Of a stretch of 49,111 nt of DNA, positions 27,368-35,474 are shown piece after piece. Below the pieces are notes generated by a model, which had not been told where the DNA came from, did not search any database, and was given only the letters and a program-made list of their open reading frames with translations. The stretch covers positions 1 to 49,111 of the forward strand of contig JAJDOF010000062.1 in NCBI GenBank assembly GCA_022340305.1, read 5' to 3'. The DNA is from Gammaproteobacteria bacterium (lineage in GTDB: Bacteria > Pseudomonadota > Gammaproteobacteria > GCA-001735895). A program made the translations under genes and the position numbers. Numbering within the stretch: position 1 is the first letter of the stretch; each line of letters starts with the position of its first letter.

Positions 27368-28025
27368 GGTTGACAAACCCTGATTTTATCAGGGTTTGAA
27401 CGAGCTGCTCATCTTTGAGCGCAGCACCGTCGGCCCTGCCCTGCAGCAATCGTTCAAGGTAACGGGCAATAATATCAACTTCGATATTAACCCGGGTGCC
27501 GACCTGGTAAGTGTGAAAGACCGTTCTCTGCTGAGTGTGCGGCACTATATTGACAGTAAAGCGATTTCCGTCGACGCCGTTCACTGTCAGACTGCAGCCA
27601 TCCAGCGCCACCGAACCCTTGACCGCCAGGTAATGTTGCAGCGCTGGCTCCACTTCAAATCGATAGCGCAGCGAGCGCGCGTCCGCCTCCATTTCCAGGA
27701 GTTTCGCGAGTCCATCCACGTGGCCGCTGACCAGGTGCCCGCCAAGCGCATCGTTAAGCGTCAGCGCAGTCTCCAGGTTTACCGGACTACCAAGGGCGAG
27801 CTGCCCGAGACTGGTGCGTTGCAGAGTTTCCAGGGAGACGTCAGCAACGAAGCCACGTGTCTCAAGTTCGACTGCGGTAAGGCAAACGCCATTGACAGCG
27901 ATGCTGTCGCCAATTTGTGTATGTTCGAGATCGAGGTCTCCGCAATCAATGCCGAGCCGCAAGTCACCACTGCTAGCCTGGTGCAGATCGACCGTGCCCA
28001 GCGCCTGGATAATTCCGGTAAACAT
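27360..28025 (-). CDS. ribE: Riboflavin synthase alpha chain
   Basis: The 221-aa enzyme dismutates two lumazines to riboflavin. It has two tandem barrel domains: MFTGIIQALGTV and SIAVNGVCLTAVEL in the first, VSGHVDGLAKLLEM and GSVALDGCSLTVNGV in the second. The ATG overlaps the stop of the upstream HslV-like gene (TGATG), which implies coupled translation. Confidence 0.96.
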   Translation of the reverse strand: MFTGIIQALGTVDLHQASSGDLRLGIDCGDLDLEHTQIGDSIAVNGVCLTAVELETRGFVADVSLETLQRTSLGQLALGSPVNLETALTLNDALGGHLVSGHVDGLAKLLEMEADARSLRYRFEVEPALQHYLAVKGSVALDGCSLTVNGVDGNRFTVNIVPHTQQRTVFHTYQVGTRVNIEVDIIARYLERLLQGRADGAALKDEQLVQTLIKSGFVNHE

Positions 28026-28597
28026 CAGCCGGTTTCCAGACTGTAGCTGGTCATCGGCAGGGAGCTACTGTTGTCGAAGCAGGCTCCTGCCTCGATTCCG
28101 GCACGGGCGACCGCCTGCGCATCATCGAACAGCTCATAGGCCACTTTCATCGCACCAAGAGCAAACTCGGCACCCGAACCCACCGCCCAGAAACGGCTGT
28201 ACTGATCAACTTCACGTAACGAGTAAAGCCCGAAAATACCGCTGCGATTGACGATCAACGCGTCGACGCGCGACGATTCGTAAGAGTCGTCGTCATCGTC
28301 CTTACTGTTCAAAAAGTATTCCTCCTTGAGAATCGGGTGAATCTGACGCATCGACTCGAAGATGCTGAAACGATCGCTAAAATCAATTTTATCGGCATGT
28401 TTGGCGAACAGGTTCTGCATCACCAGGTGGTGGGCAGCGCTCCCCACGATGCCAATGTAACACTGCTCGCCAAACGGCAGGATCTTGTCGGAGTCGGTAA
28501 CATACTCGGCTGCCTGGCGGGTATCGCCAAAACTGGTCAGACTATCTGCAGCAATGCAGGCAATATTGTTTTTCAAGACAGCAACAATGGTGGACAC
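28025..28597 (-). CDS. HslV/proteasome-like Ntn-hydrolase with Ser at the nucleophile position
   Basis: The protein is 190 aa and starts with GTG (AGGA upstream). It aligns to HslV: STIVAVLKNNIACIAAD against TTIV...GD, with Ser1, Asp17 and the GDT turn after removal of Met. The Lys in DSDKILPF comes four residues later than HslV Lys33. The C-terminal AVGSGAEFALGAMKVAYE is the conserved GSG helix. HslV is the peptidase of HslUV and needs Thr1, so the Ser is unusual. An acidic insert (KDDDDD) lies mid-protein. No hslU is here. It is coupled to ribE by a TGATG overlap. Function unknown. Confidence 0.82.
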   Translation of the reverse strand: MSTIVAVLKNNIACIAADSLTSFGDTRQAAEYVTDSDKILPFGEQCYIGIVGSAAHHLVMQNLFAKHADKIDFSDRFSIFESMRQIHPILKEEYFLNSKDDDDDSYESSRVDALIVNRSGIFGLYSLREVDQYSRFWAVGSGAEFALGAMKVAYELFDDAQAVARAGIEAGACFDNSSSLPMTSYSLETG

Positions 28598-28606
28598 GTT
28601 TAATTC

Positions 28607-29713
28607 CTAATCGATACTCAGGGTGAGGCGCAAATCGTCGCCAAGCTGGCGCATATCACGCATGCTACAGGTTTTACGCTGCTCCATGGCGGTTAATTCG
28701 CCAAGATCAAAACCGCCGCGGGCAGCGCTGCCGAGCAAATGCGGTGCCAGGTAAAGCACCAGTTGATCTGCGAGTTGCTGCTGGATCAATGCGCCGGCCA
28801 GGCGCTGCCCACACTCGCTGTGCACGTCGTTGATTCCACGCTGAGCCAAATCCTGCAACATTGCGCGCAAATCAAGGCGTTCCGATTCATCGCTGGTGAT
28901 CGAAATCACCGTCGCGCCACGCGCTTCGAGCCGCTCCTTCCGCTGCACGTCCTCGCTCAAACTGTAAATCCATATGTCGCCCGGAATGGTGAACAGCTTT
29001 TCGCTGCCACTCAGGCGCAGGCGCGAGTCGAGCACGACGCGCACCGGCTGGCGCACCTCGAAAATCTGTTTCAGTTCCTGCTTTGACAAGCGCAAATTCA
29101 ACGATGGATCATCGTCGAGAACAGTTTGAGCGCTGGTCAGAATAGCACCCGCACGGGCGCGTAAAAACTGTACGTCGCGGCGTGCCGGGGCCGAGGTAAT
29201 CCAGTGGCTACTGCCGTTTTTAAGCGCACTACGCCCATCCAGTGAAAGGGCCATCTTGAGGCTGACGAACGGCAGTCCCTGTTCCATGCGCTTGATAAAA
29301 CCGCGGTTGAGCTCACGCGCCTGCGCTTCGAGCACACCGACAACGACATCAATACCCTGTGCACGCAGTCGTTCAAGCCCCCGGCCACTGACCTGGGGAT
29401 TCGGGTCTTGCATGGCTACGATAACGCGGGCCGGTTTTGCTTCGATCAGAGCATCCACACAGGGTGGTGTTTTACCGTGATGTGAGCAGGGTTCGAGGGT
29501 GATGTAGATATCGGCACCGGCGGGTATTTCGGCGGCCAGCAACGCGTTGACCTCGGCGTGTGGGCCACCACTATAGCCGTGCCAACCGCTGGCGAGCATG
29601 ACATCGTCACTGACGATGACGCAACCGACGCAGGGATTCGGCGGTGTCGAATAAAGACCCTTGCGGGCCTGGCGTAAAGCTTCCGCCATCCAGTATTGCA
29701 GCGGACGCGACAT
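28607..29713 (-). CDS. ribD: Bifunctional diaminohydroxyphosphoribosylaminopyrimidine deaminase / uracil reductase
   Basis: The 368-aa enzyme performs the deaminase and reductase steps after GTP cyclohydrolase. Deaminase zinc site: GGPHAEVNALLAA and EPCSHHGKTPPC (residues about 45-90). Reductase half: VSLKMALSLDGRSALKNGSSHWI with later VHSECGQRLAGALIQQ. The ATG at 29713 overlaps the nrdR stop (TGATG). It begins the riboflavin part of this operon. Confidence 0.96.
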   Translation of the reverse strand: MSRPLQYWMAEALRQARKGLYSTPPNPCVGCVIVSDDVMLASGWHGYSGGPHAEVNALLAAEIPAGADIYITLEPCSHHGKTPPCVDALIEAKPARVIVAMQDPNPQVSGRGLERLRAQGIDVVVGVLEAQARELNRGFIKRMEQGLPFVSLKMALSLDGRSALKNGSSHWITSAPARRDVQFLRARAGAILTSAQTVLDDDPSLNLRLSKQELKQIFEVRQPVRVVLDSRLRLSGSEKLFTIPGDIWIYSLSEDVQRKERLEARGATVISITSDESERLDLRAMLQDLAQRGINDVHSECGQRLAGALIQQQLADQLVLYLAPHLLGSAARGGFDLGELTAMEQRKTCSMRDMRQLGDDLRLTLSID

Positions 29714-30216
29714 CAACTGTCCTCATCGATTAGCGGTACCTGCCGCTGATGCATTTCCGGGGTCGGTTCGGCGGCAAGGCGATGAATTGCGTCCTGGAAG
29801 GCCTGAATGTCTTCGAAACTGAGATAAACCGAGGCGAAGCGAATATAGGCCACCTGGTCGACCCGCTGCAATTCGTGCATCACCATGGCACCGATTTCGC
29901 GAGACGAAATCTCTCGACTCTCGATCGCGACCAGCTGCCGCTTGATGTGGTTGATCGCATCTTCGATCTGTTCAGCCGTCACCGGCCGCTTCTCGAGAGC
30001 GCGCATCATGCCGTTGCGCAGACGCAGCTCGTCAAAGGCGTCGCGGCTGCCGTCGTTCTTGATCACCATCGGCATGTTCAACATTGGTGATTCGTAGGTG
30101 GTGAACCGAGTTTCGCAGGAAACACATTCCCTTCTGCGGCGCACCTGCACCGATTCCGATGCAAGGCGCGAATCGACCACTCGCGTGTCGGGAGTGCCGC
30201 AGAAGGGACATTTCAT
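29713..30216 (-). CDS. nrdR: Transcriptional repressor NrdR
   Basis: The 167-aa protein represses ribonucleotide reductase genes in response to ATP/dATP. It has the N-terminal zinc ribbon (MKCPFCG and CVSCETRF) and an ATP-cone (VIKNDGSRDAFDELRLRNGMMRA). It lies ten bases after glyA and overlaps ribD, the usual gammaproteobacterial arrangement. Confidence 0.97.
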   Translation of the reverse strand: MKCPFCGTPDTRVVDSRLASESVQVRRRRECVSCETRFTTYESPMLNMPMVIKNDGSRDAFDELRLRNGMMRALEKRPVTAEQIEDAINHIKRQLVAIESREISSREIGAMVMHELQRVDQVAYIRFASVYLSFEDIQAFQDAIHRLAAEPTPEMHQRQVPLIDEDS

Positions 30217-30225
30217 CTTAGCGAA

Positions 30226-31482
30226 TCAGTTTCGGTAAACCGGCAGGCGCTTGCAGATTGCACTGACCTTGGCGCGCACACCAGCAATTACCTCTTCGTT
30301 ACCCATATTGTCGAGGAGATCGCTAATCCAGTTAGCCAGATCACGAGAATCCTGTTCGTTAAAGCCGCGCGTGGTAATAGCCGGTGAACCGATACGCAGG
30401 CCTGACGTGACGAAGGGTGATTGTGGATCATTTGGCACCGAGTTCTTGTTGACCGTGATGTGCGCCTTGCTGAGCGTCGCATCGGCGTCCTTACCGGTCA
30501 GCCCCTTGCTGATCAGCGACAGCAGGAACAGGTGGTTATCGGTACCACCGGAGACCACGTCGAACCCACGTTTGACGAACTCTTCCGCCATCGCGTTGGC
30601 GTTGACCAACACCTGCTTCTGGTAGGTGACGAACTCGTCGCTCATCGCCTCCTTGAAAGCGACCGCCTTGCCGGCAATCACGTGCATCAACGGCCCGCCC
30701 TGGGTGCCGGGAAATACCATCGAGCTCAACTTCTTTTCGATTTCCGGGTTGGCGCGCGCCAGGATGATGCCGCCGCGCGGTCCGCGCAGAGTTTTATGCG
30801 TGGTGCTGGTGCAGACATCGGCGATGGCGATCGGGCTTGGATAAACACCTGCCGCGACAAGGCCGGCCACATGTGCCATATCGACAAACAAATAGGCGCC
30901 AACCGAATCCGCGATATCGCGGAAACGCTGCCAGTCCATCACGCGTGAATAGGCGGAAAAGCCGGCAATGATCATCTTCGGTTGGTGCTCCTGCGCCAAT
31001 GCAGCCACCTGCTCGTAATCGATTTCGCCGGTATCGTTATTCAGACCGTATTGCACGGCATTGAACAACTTGCCGGAAAAGTTAACCTTGGCGCCATGCG
31101 TCAGGTGACCACCATCCGCCAGACTCATGCCCAGTATGGTGTCACCCGGTTGCAGCAGGGCAAAAAATACTGCGGCGTTGGCCTGCGATCCCGAATGCGG
31201 CTGCACGTTGGCATAATCGGCATTAAATAACTGCTTGGCGCGCTCGATGGCGAGAGCCTCCGCGACGTCGACAAATTCACAACCACCGTAATAACGCTTG
31301 GATGGGTATCCCTCGGCATACTTGTTGGTCAATACCGATCCCTGGGCCTGCATCACACGCGGACTGGTATAGTTTTCAGAAGCGATCAGCTCGATGTGAT
31401 CTTCCTGGCGGGTTTCTTCATGTTGCATCGCCGCCCACAGTTCAGGATCGAAATCGGCAATATTCATTGATTTGTCAAACAT
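30226..31482 (-). CDS. glyA: Serine hydroxymethyltransferase
   Basis: The 418-aa PLP enzyme interconverts serine and glycine with tetrahydrofolate and feeds one-carbon metabolism. Key segments are [19 protein letters not shown], the PLP lysine motif [13 protein letters not shown], and [14 protein letters not shown]. It is the first gene of the long minus-strand operon, so the promoter should lie in 31483-31705. Confidence 0.97.
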   Translation of the reverse strand: MFDKSMNIADFDPELWAAMQHEETRQEDHIELIASENYTSPRVMQAQGSVLTNKYAEGYPSKRYYGGCEFVDVAEALAIERAKQLFNADYANVQPHSGSQANAAVFFALLQPGDTILGMSLADGGHLTHGAKVNFSGKLFNAVQYGLNNDTGEIDYEQVAALAQEHQPKMIIAGFSAYSRVMDWQRFRDIADSVGAYLFVDMAHVAGLVAAGVYPSPIAIADVCTSTTHKTLRGPRGGIILARANPEIEKKLSSMVFPGTQGGPLMHVIAGKAVAFKEAMSDEFVTYQKQVLVNANAMAEEFVKRGFDVVSGGTDNHLFLLSLISKGLTGKDADATLSKAHITVNKNSVPNDPQSPFVTSGLRIGSPAITTRGFNEQDSRDLANWISDLLDNMGNEEVIAGVRAKVSAICKRLPVYRN

Positions 31483-31670
31483 CGGTGTACCCTCGGGAGA
31501 AAAAGAAGGGGATGATACGAAAAAGTCCTCGAAGTATCACTAAAAAACACGACAGATTGATCGGCTATAGCGGCATATCGTATTGAAATCGTGGCATTTA
31601 CTCCCATCTAATGTCTGTGAACGCCAGAATTGGGTATATTCTAAAACTGTCGGATTCACGATTTCGAGTG

Positions 31671-31676
31671 TATAAT
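31671..31676 (+). promoter_or_regulatory. Candidate -10 box of the Fe-S carrier gene
   Basis: A perfect TATAAT lies 30 bases before the ATG at 31706, in the divergent gap with glyA. No strong -35 was found at 16-18 bp spacing, so it may depend on an activator. Called by sequence match only. Confidence 0.45.
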
Positions 31677-31705
31677 CAATTTCATTAAATCAGCAGGTAG
31701 TCATC

Positions 31706-32137
31706 ATGGAAAATGTCGGTATTTACACCCCGCCGCAAGCAGTCAAAACAGTAAGCGGCGCAAGCTCGGCAAGCTTTCAGCCGAGCCTGACCCAAAGCGA
31801 TCTCGAAGTGACCCAGTCAGCGCAGGACAAGTTGTTTGAAATCGTCAGCCAGACCGACGAAGACGTTTCAGCGATCCGCATCTACATCAGTGGTGGCGGC
31901 TGTGGTGGTTTATCCTACGGCATGACGTTTACCGAAGACAAAAGTGATTTCGATACCATTTTGCAATTTGATGGATTCAAGGTTCTGGTCGACGTCGTCG
32001 CGCTGAATTACCTGAAAGGCGCTCAAATCGATTACATCCAGGAAGTCGGGCGCGAACGCTTTGTGTTCAACAACGTCTTCGCCGAAACCGGGGGTTCCGG
32101 TACCTGCGGTGGATGCGGTGCAGCGGGTGGCGGTTGA
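31706..32137 (+). CDS. A-type iron-sulfur cluster carrier (ErpA/IscA family)
   Basis: The 143-aa protein belongs to the HesB/IscA family that delivers Fe-S clusters to apoproteins. The first conserved Cys is in ISGGGCGGLSYGM (Cys66) and the C-terminal pair in GTCGGCG (Cys134, Cys137). The usual spacing is CxC (CGCG); here it is CxxC. A Ser/Ala-rich N-terminal extension of about 30 residues precedes the fold. A hairpin terminator follows. ErpA is the best guess because the family's IscA form usually sits in isc operons. Confidence 0.87.
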   Translation: MENVGIYTPPQAVKTVSGASSASFQPSLTQSDLEVTQSAQDKLFEIVSQTDEDVSAIRIYISGGGCGGLSYGMTFTEDKSDFDTILQFDGFKVLVDVVALNYLKGAQIDYIQEVGRERFVFNNVFAETGGSGTCGGCGAAGGG

Positions 32138-32219
32138 TTCGGAACTGCGATCCTCTGCGATCATCCAGTAGTGATAACCCATCTCGATTACTGATTAATA
32201 GCATCTCTCAGCAGCAACC

Positions 32220-32252
32220 AAAGCCTGGCCATCAGCCGGGCTTTGTTGTTTT
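32220..32252 (+). terminator. Rho-independent terminator after the Fe-S carrier gene
   Basis: Nine-bp stem AAAGCCTGG/CCGGGCTTT with one G-T pair, a 7-base loop, then GTTGTTTT. It sits at the very start of the ATP-grasp gene, which bears on that gene's start. Confidence 0.6.
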
Positions 32253-33480
32253 GGTAGCGCCGTCCGGCAGCTATCGCATCGCCGCCTACACGCGCGCCGC
32301 CCAGGCACTTGGCAGGCCTATTCTGGTGGTATCCAACAACGCCCATTCGCTGGTAGCCGAAGTGGCTAGCGGGATAACCGTCGATTTCGGCCAGCCCGAG
32401 CAGGCCTACACCGACATAATCGCCGCGCTTGAGGGCCTGGATGTCGCCTGCCTGTTGGCGACCGACGACAGTTGCGTCGCGCTTTGTAGCCGCGTCGCGG
32501 CCTGTCTCGGCCTGCCACAGAATAGCGCCGAGGCAGCCCTGCTAACCCAGCGCAAGGACCTGGCGCGCGATGCGCTGGCGCGAGCCGGCTGCAATACTCC
32601 GTCCTACCAGCTCATCGAAATCAGCAAGGCTAGCCCGGCCACGCTGTCTATCGCTTACCCGGTAGTTCTCAAACCGCTGGCGCTATCTGCCAGCCGCGGT
32701 GTCATACGCGCCAATAACGATGCCGAGTTCATGCGCGCCCTGCACCGTATCGATGCCATACTCGCGACAACCGGTCAACATGGCCACATACGGGATCACC
32801 TGTTGGTCGAATCCTATATCGACGGCTGCGAGTACGCAGTCGAGGGCTTCATCATCGACGGGCAGTTCCACTTGCTGACGCTGTTTGACAAACCGGAGCC
32901 ACTGACCGGCCCTTATTTTGAGGAAACATTTTACCTGACCCCGAGCCGCCTGGGAGCGCCACAGAAACTGCAGTTAATCGAAGAAGTGGAACGCTGTTGC
33001 GTCGCCTATGGGCTCACCCACGGCCCCATCCACGCCGAGGTGCGACTGACCAGGGCTAAGCCGATATTGCTGGAACTGGCGGCGCGTACGATTGGCGGGC
33101 AATGCGGTCAATTAATCGAGTTTTCATTGAAGCAGAAGCTGGAGGAACTGGTGATCAATGGCATGTGTGGCATCCTGCCAGTGACCCCGAGCGAGCCTGA
33201 GGCAGCCGGCGTACTGATGATCCCGATTACCGATAGCGGCATATTAAAACGCGTCGAAGGCTTGACTGCAGCGCTGCAATGCGACTACGTACGCGATATC
33301 GAAATTCACATCAACCCCGGCTATGAACTCGTGCCGCTGCCCGAAGGGTCGAGCTACCTCGGCTTTATTTTTGCCCAGGCACCGAGCTATGAACAAACCT
33401 ACAAAGCACTGCAAAGCGCATACTCGAAATTGCGCTTTGTGACGCAACCACGCTGGGAGCTGGAAAACCTCGTGGTCTGA
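32251..33480 (+). CDS. ATP-grasp domain ligase of unknown substrate
   Basis: From TTG 32251 the protein has 409 residues and starts VAPSGSYRIAAYTRAAQALG, the usual N-terminus for this carboxylate-amine ligase group. The same frame extends back to an ATG at 32113 inside the carrier gene, but that passes through a terminator hairpin. ATP-grasp landmarks are YPVVLKPLALSASRGVIRA, LLVESYIDGCEYAVEGFIIDG and GPIHAEVRLTRAKPILLELAARTIGG. Relatives join amino acids or make dipeptides and D-Ala-type bonds. Neither substrate nor pathway can be read here. It converges with yggX. Confidence 0.85.
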   Translation: MVAPSGSYRIAAYTRAAQALGRPILVVSNNAHSLVAEVASGITVDFGQPEQAYTDIIAALEGLDVACLLATDDSCVALCSRVAACLGLPQNSAEAALLTQRKDLARDALARAGCNTPSYQLIEISKASPATLSIAYPVVLKPLALSASRGVIRANNDAEFMRALHRIDAILATTGQHGHIRDHLLVESYIDGCEYAVEGFIIDGQFHLLTLFDKPEPLTGPYFEETFYLTPSRLGAPQKLQLIEEVERCCVAYGLTHGPIHAEVRLTRAKPILLELAARTIGGQCGQLIEFSLKQKLEELVINGMCGILPVTPSEPEAAGVLMIPITDSGILKRVEGLTAALQCDYVRDIEIHINPGYELVPLPEGSSYLGFIFAQAPSYEQTYKALQSAYSKLRFVTQPRWELENLVV

Positions 33481-33481
33481 G

Positions 33482-33766
33482 TTACTTTTTTGCGCCAGGT
33501 GGGCGAAAACCCTCGGGCGTCTGCCCCAAATCGCCTTCCTGGAAGATGAATCCCAGCATGTGTTGCTCGAGAATCTCGAGGCTTGCCGGATCGATGGTCG
33601 ACAGCCCATTTTCGTTGATGATCATGGTTTGACGCTCGATCCATTTACTCCAGCCTTCAGCGGAGACATTATCGTAGATACGCTGCCCCAGATCACCAGG
33701 ATATGGGACCCGGTCCAGACCCGGAGCCTCGGCGCCGAGCACAACGCAATTTACTACTCTAGCCAT
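33482..33766 (-). CDS. yggX: Fe(2+)-trafficking protein YggX
   Basis: The protein is 94 aa from ATG 33766 (MARVVNCVVLGAEAPGLDR). EGWSKWIERQTMIINENGL is the family core. YggX limits free iron and protects Fe-S enzymes from oxidative damage. Usually it pairs with mutY; here it stands near an Fe-S carrier gene. The nine-codon upstream extension is not supported. Confidence 0.94.
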   Translation of the reverse strand: MARVVNCVVLGAEAPGLDRVPYPGDLGQRIYDNVSAEGWSKWIERQTMIINENGLSTIDPASLEILEQHMLGFIFQEGDLGQTPEGFRPPGAKK

Positions 33767-33777
33767 TTGTAATTCCC

Positions 33778-33806
33778 AAAAAAAAGCAGCCATTGATCGG
33801 CTGCTT
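33778..33806 (-). terminator. Rho-independent terminator of the outer-membrane protein gene
   Basis: On the minus strand AAGCAGCC, a 7-base loop, GGCTGCTT, then a run of eight to nine T. It lies just after the barrel-protein stop and before the yggX start. Confidence 0.75.
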
Positions 33807-33831
33807 CGTATGATAGCAAAGTTAACCGTGA

Positions 33832-34517
33832 TCAGAAGGCATAATTAACACCTAATGCGAGTACCGGCCACAGTTCATAATTATCGAGTTCAGCTTCGGC
33901 ATCTTTTTCCAGGGATCGTAATCTGCTGTCCAGTTCAGCCTGGCTCAGGCCATTTGGACCAGCGGCGTTCACCGCAGCATCAAAATCAACGCTGGTATCG
34001 AGTAGTGCCACGCCCACATCCAGCGAAAACGAAAAGCCCCCATCGCCACCGGCACCACGGCCCCAACCAACTCCGATATAGGGCTGATAGGATTCGCCCA
34101 GGCTGACCTCGGTGCTGATATCGCCGTTAAAGTCCGTCGGCGCCAGGCTCTGGCCATCGATTACGATAGCACCCTGTAATGCGGCGCTGCCGCCCGCAGC
34201 ACCGTTATTTTTGAACATTCCCGCAGAAATGCGAAAGCCACCGCCCAGTACGTGCCAGTCGATAAACAGCGCATTCGCGCCATAGTCGAAATCGATGTCG
34301 TAATTCAGGTCTGCTTCATTGCCGGCGTCACCGACCGACACGCTATCGTCCTTACCTTTGATATCGATATTGGATACACTGAGGCGCGCATTGATATTTT
34401 TGCTCAGCCCGACACTGAGATCGAGTCCGACACCACTTATACCGGCCTTGGCTCCAATGCCTGGACAGTCGATGAAAACAATAGAATTGCGCAGCCCAGC
34501 CCGATAGATTTTTTCAT
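33832..34517 (-). pseudogene. Outer-membrane beta-barrel protein, frameshifted after the signal peptide
   Basis: The minus strand at 34517 begins MKKSIGLGCAILLFSSTVQA, a clear signal peptide, with AGGGT upstream. That frame stops at GTA-TAA near 34440. The mature part continues in another frame: AKAGISGVGLDLSVGLSKN, then NYDIDFDYGANALFIDWHV, GWGRGAGGDGGFSFSLDVG and the terminal LWPVLALGVNYAF ending in Phe, as outer-membrane barrels do. One missing base near 34450 would restore a protein of about 228 aa. This is either a real mutation or a sequencing slip. Confidence 0.8.
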
Positions 34518-34691
34518 TTTGAATTACCCTGGAGGTTTTCTATTACGACTGATAATAGTGCAAATTATTAGGCCTGCTTCGCTAAACCGATCATTGGCTT
34601 ATGCGTCGTTCTTCAAGTTATACATACCATTTTGCCATTTATCTATTATAATTATCGAGTCCCAAATAATCTTAATATCCGAGGATACTCG

Positions 34692-35474
34692 TTGTCACGC
34701 CCCATCGAAAACAATGAGCGGTTCGCCGCTGCCGGTTTCCAAATTACCAGTCATGGCGTGACCGACACGGGTCACGTCAGATCAAAAAATGAAGATTCCG
34801 TTCTATTGCATGACGACGAAAATGTCTGGGTCGTTGCCGATGGAATGGGAGGGCATCACGCGGGTGATTATGCCAGTCAGACGATCACCAACAATTTAAG
34901 TCTGTTCAAGCAGCATGCGTCGCTAGACGACAGTATCCTGTTGCTCGAAGAGAATATCCTCAATTCGAATACCATTATTCGTAAGAAGTCGCTCAAGCTC
35001 GGCCGCAACGCGACGATTGGCAGTACCGTTGTCTGCGTCTATGTCTGGCATAACCTGTTGTTTACCCTGTGGGCGGGTGATAGCCGCCTGTATCGCTATC
35101 GCGATAGCCGCCTGGAACGTCTGACAGAAGATCACAGCTACGTCGAAGAACTGGTGCGCATGGGCAAAATAGAGGCTCGCGAGGCCGAAGAACACCCCGC
35201 GGCGAACGTGGTGCTCAGAGCAGTGGGAATCGATGACCAGCTGCGCATCGATTTAGAATACTTCGAACTGCGGGAGAGAGACATATATATCATTTGTTCC
35301 GATGGATTGTATAAAGATCTGGAGGAAGCAAAAATAGCGCCTATAATCGCTAGCCATCCGGACAACATGAACGAACTTGCGCAATCACTGCTGGATGCGT
35401 CGCTCGCAGCGGGCGGTACCGATAACACCTCGATTATCACCATGAAAATCTGCCAAAAGGAAGATAATGTCTGA
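34692..35474 (+). CDS. PP2C-type protein Ser/Thr phosphatase
   Basis: TTG at 34692 has GAGG seven bases upstream, better than the upstream ATG 34632; the product is 260 aa. PP2C motifs: DTGHVRSKNEDSVLL, WVVADGMGGHHAGDYAS, IGSTVVCVYVW, WAGDSRLYRYR, IICSDGLYKDLEE and GGTDNTSII, with the manganese-binding Asp residues intact. The protein removes phosphate from Ser/Thr residues. It overlaps the kinase gene by 8 bp, so it is very likely the partner that reverses that kinase. Confidence 0.93.
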   Translation: MSRPIENNERFAAAGFQITSHGVTDTGHVRSKNEDSVLLHDDENVWVVADGMGGHHAGDYASQTITNNLSLFKQHASLDDSILLLEENILNSNTIIRKKSLKLGRNATIGSTVVCVYVWHNLLFTLWAGDSRLYRYRDSRLERLTEDHSYVEELVRMGKIEAREAEEHPAANVVLRAVGIDDQLRIDLEYFELRERDIYIICSDGLYKDLEEAKIAPIIASHPDNMNELAQSLLDASLAAGGTDNTSIITMKICQKEDNV

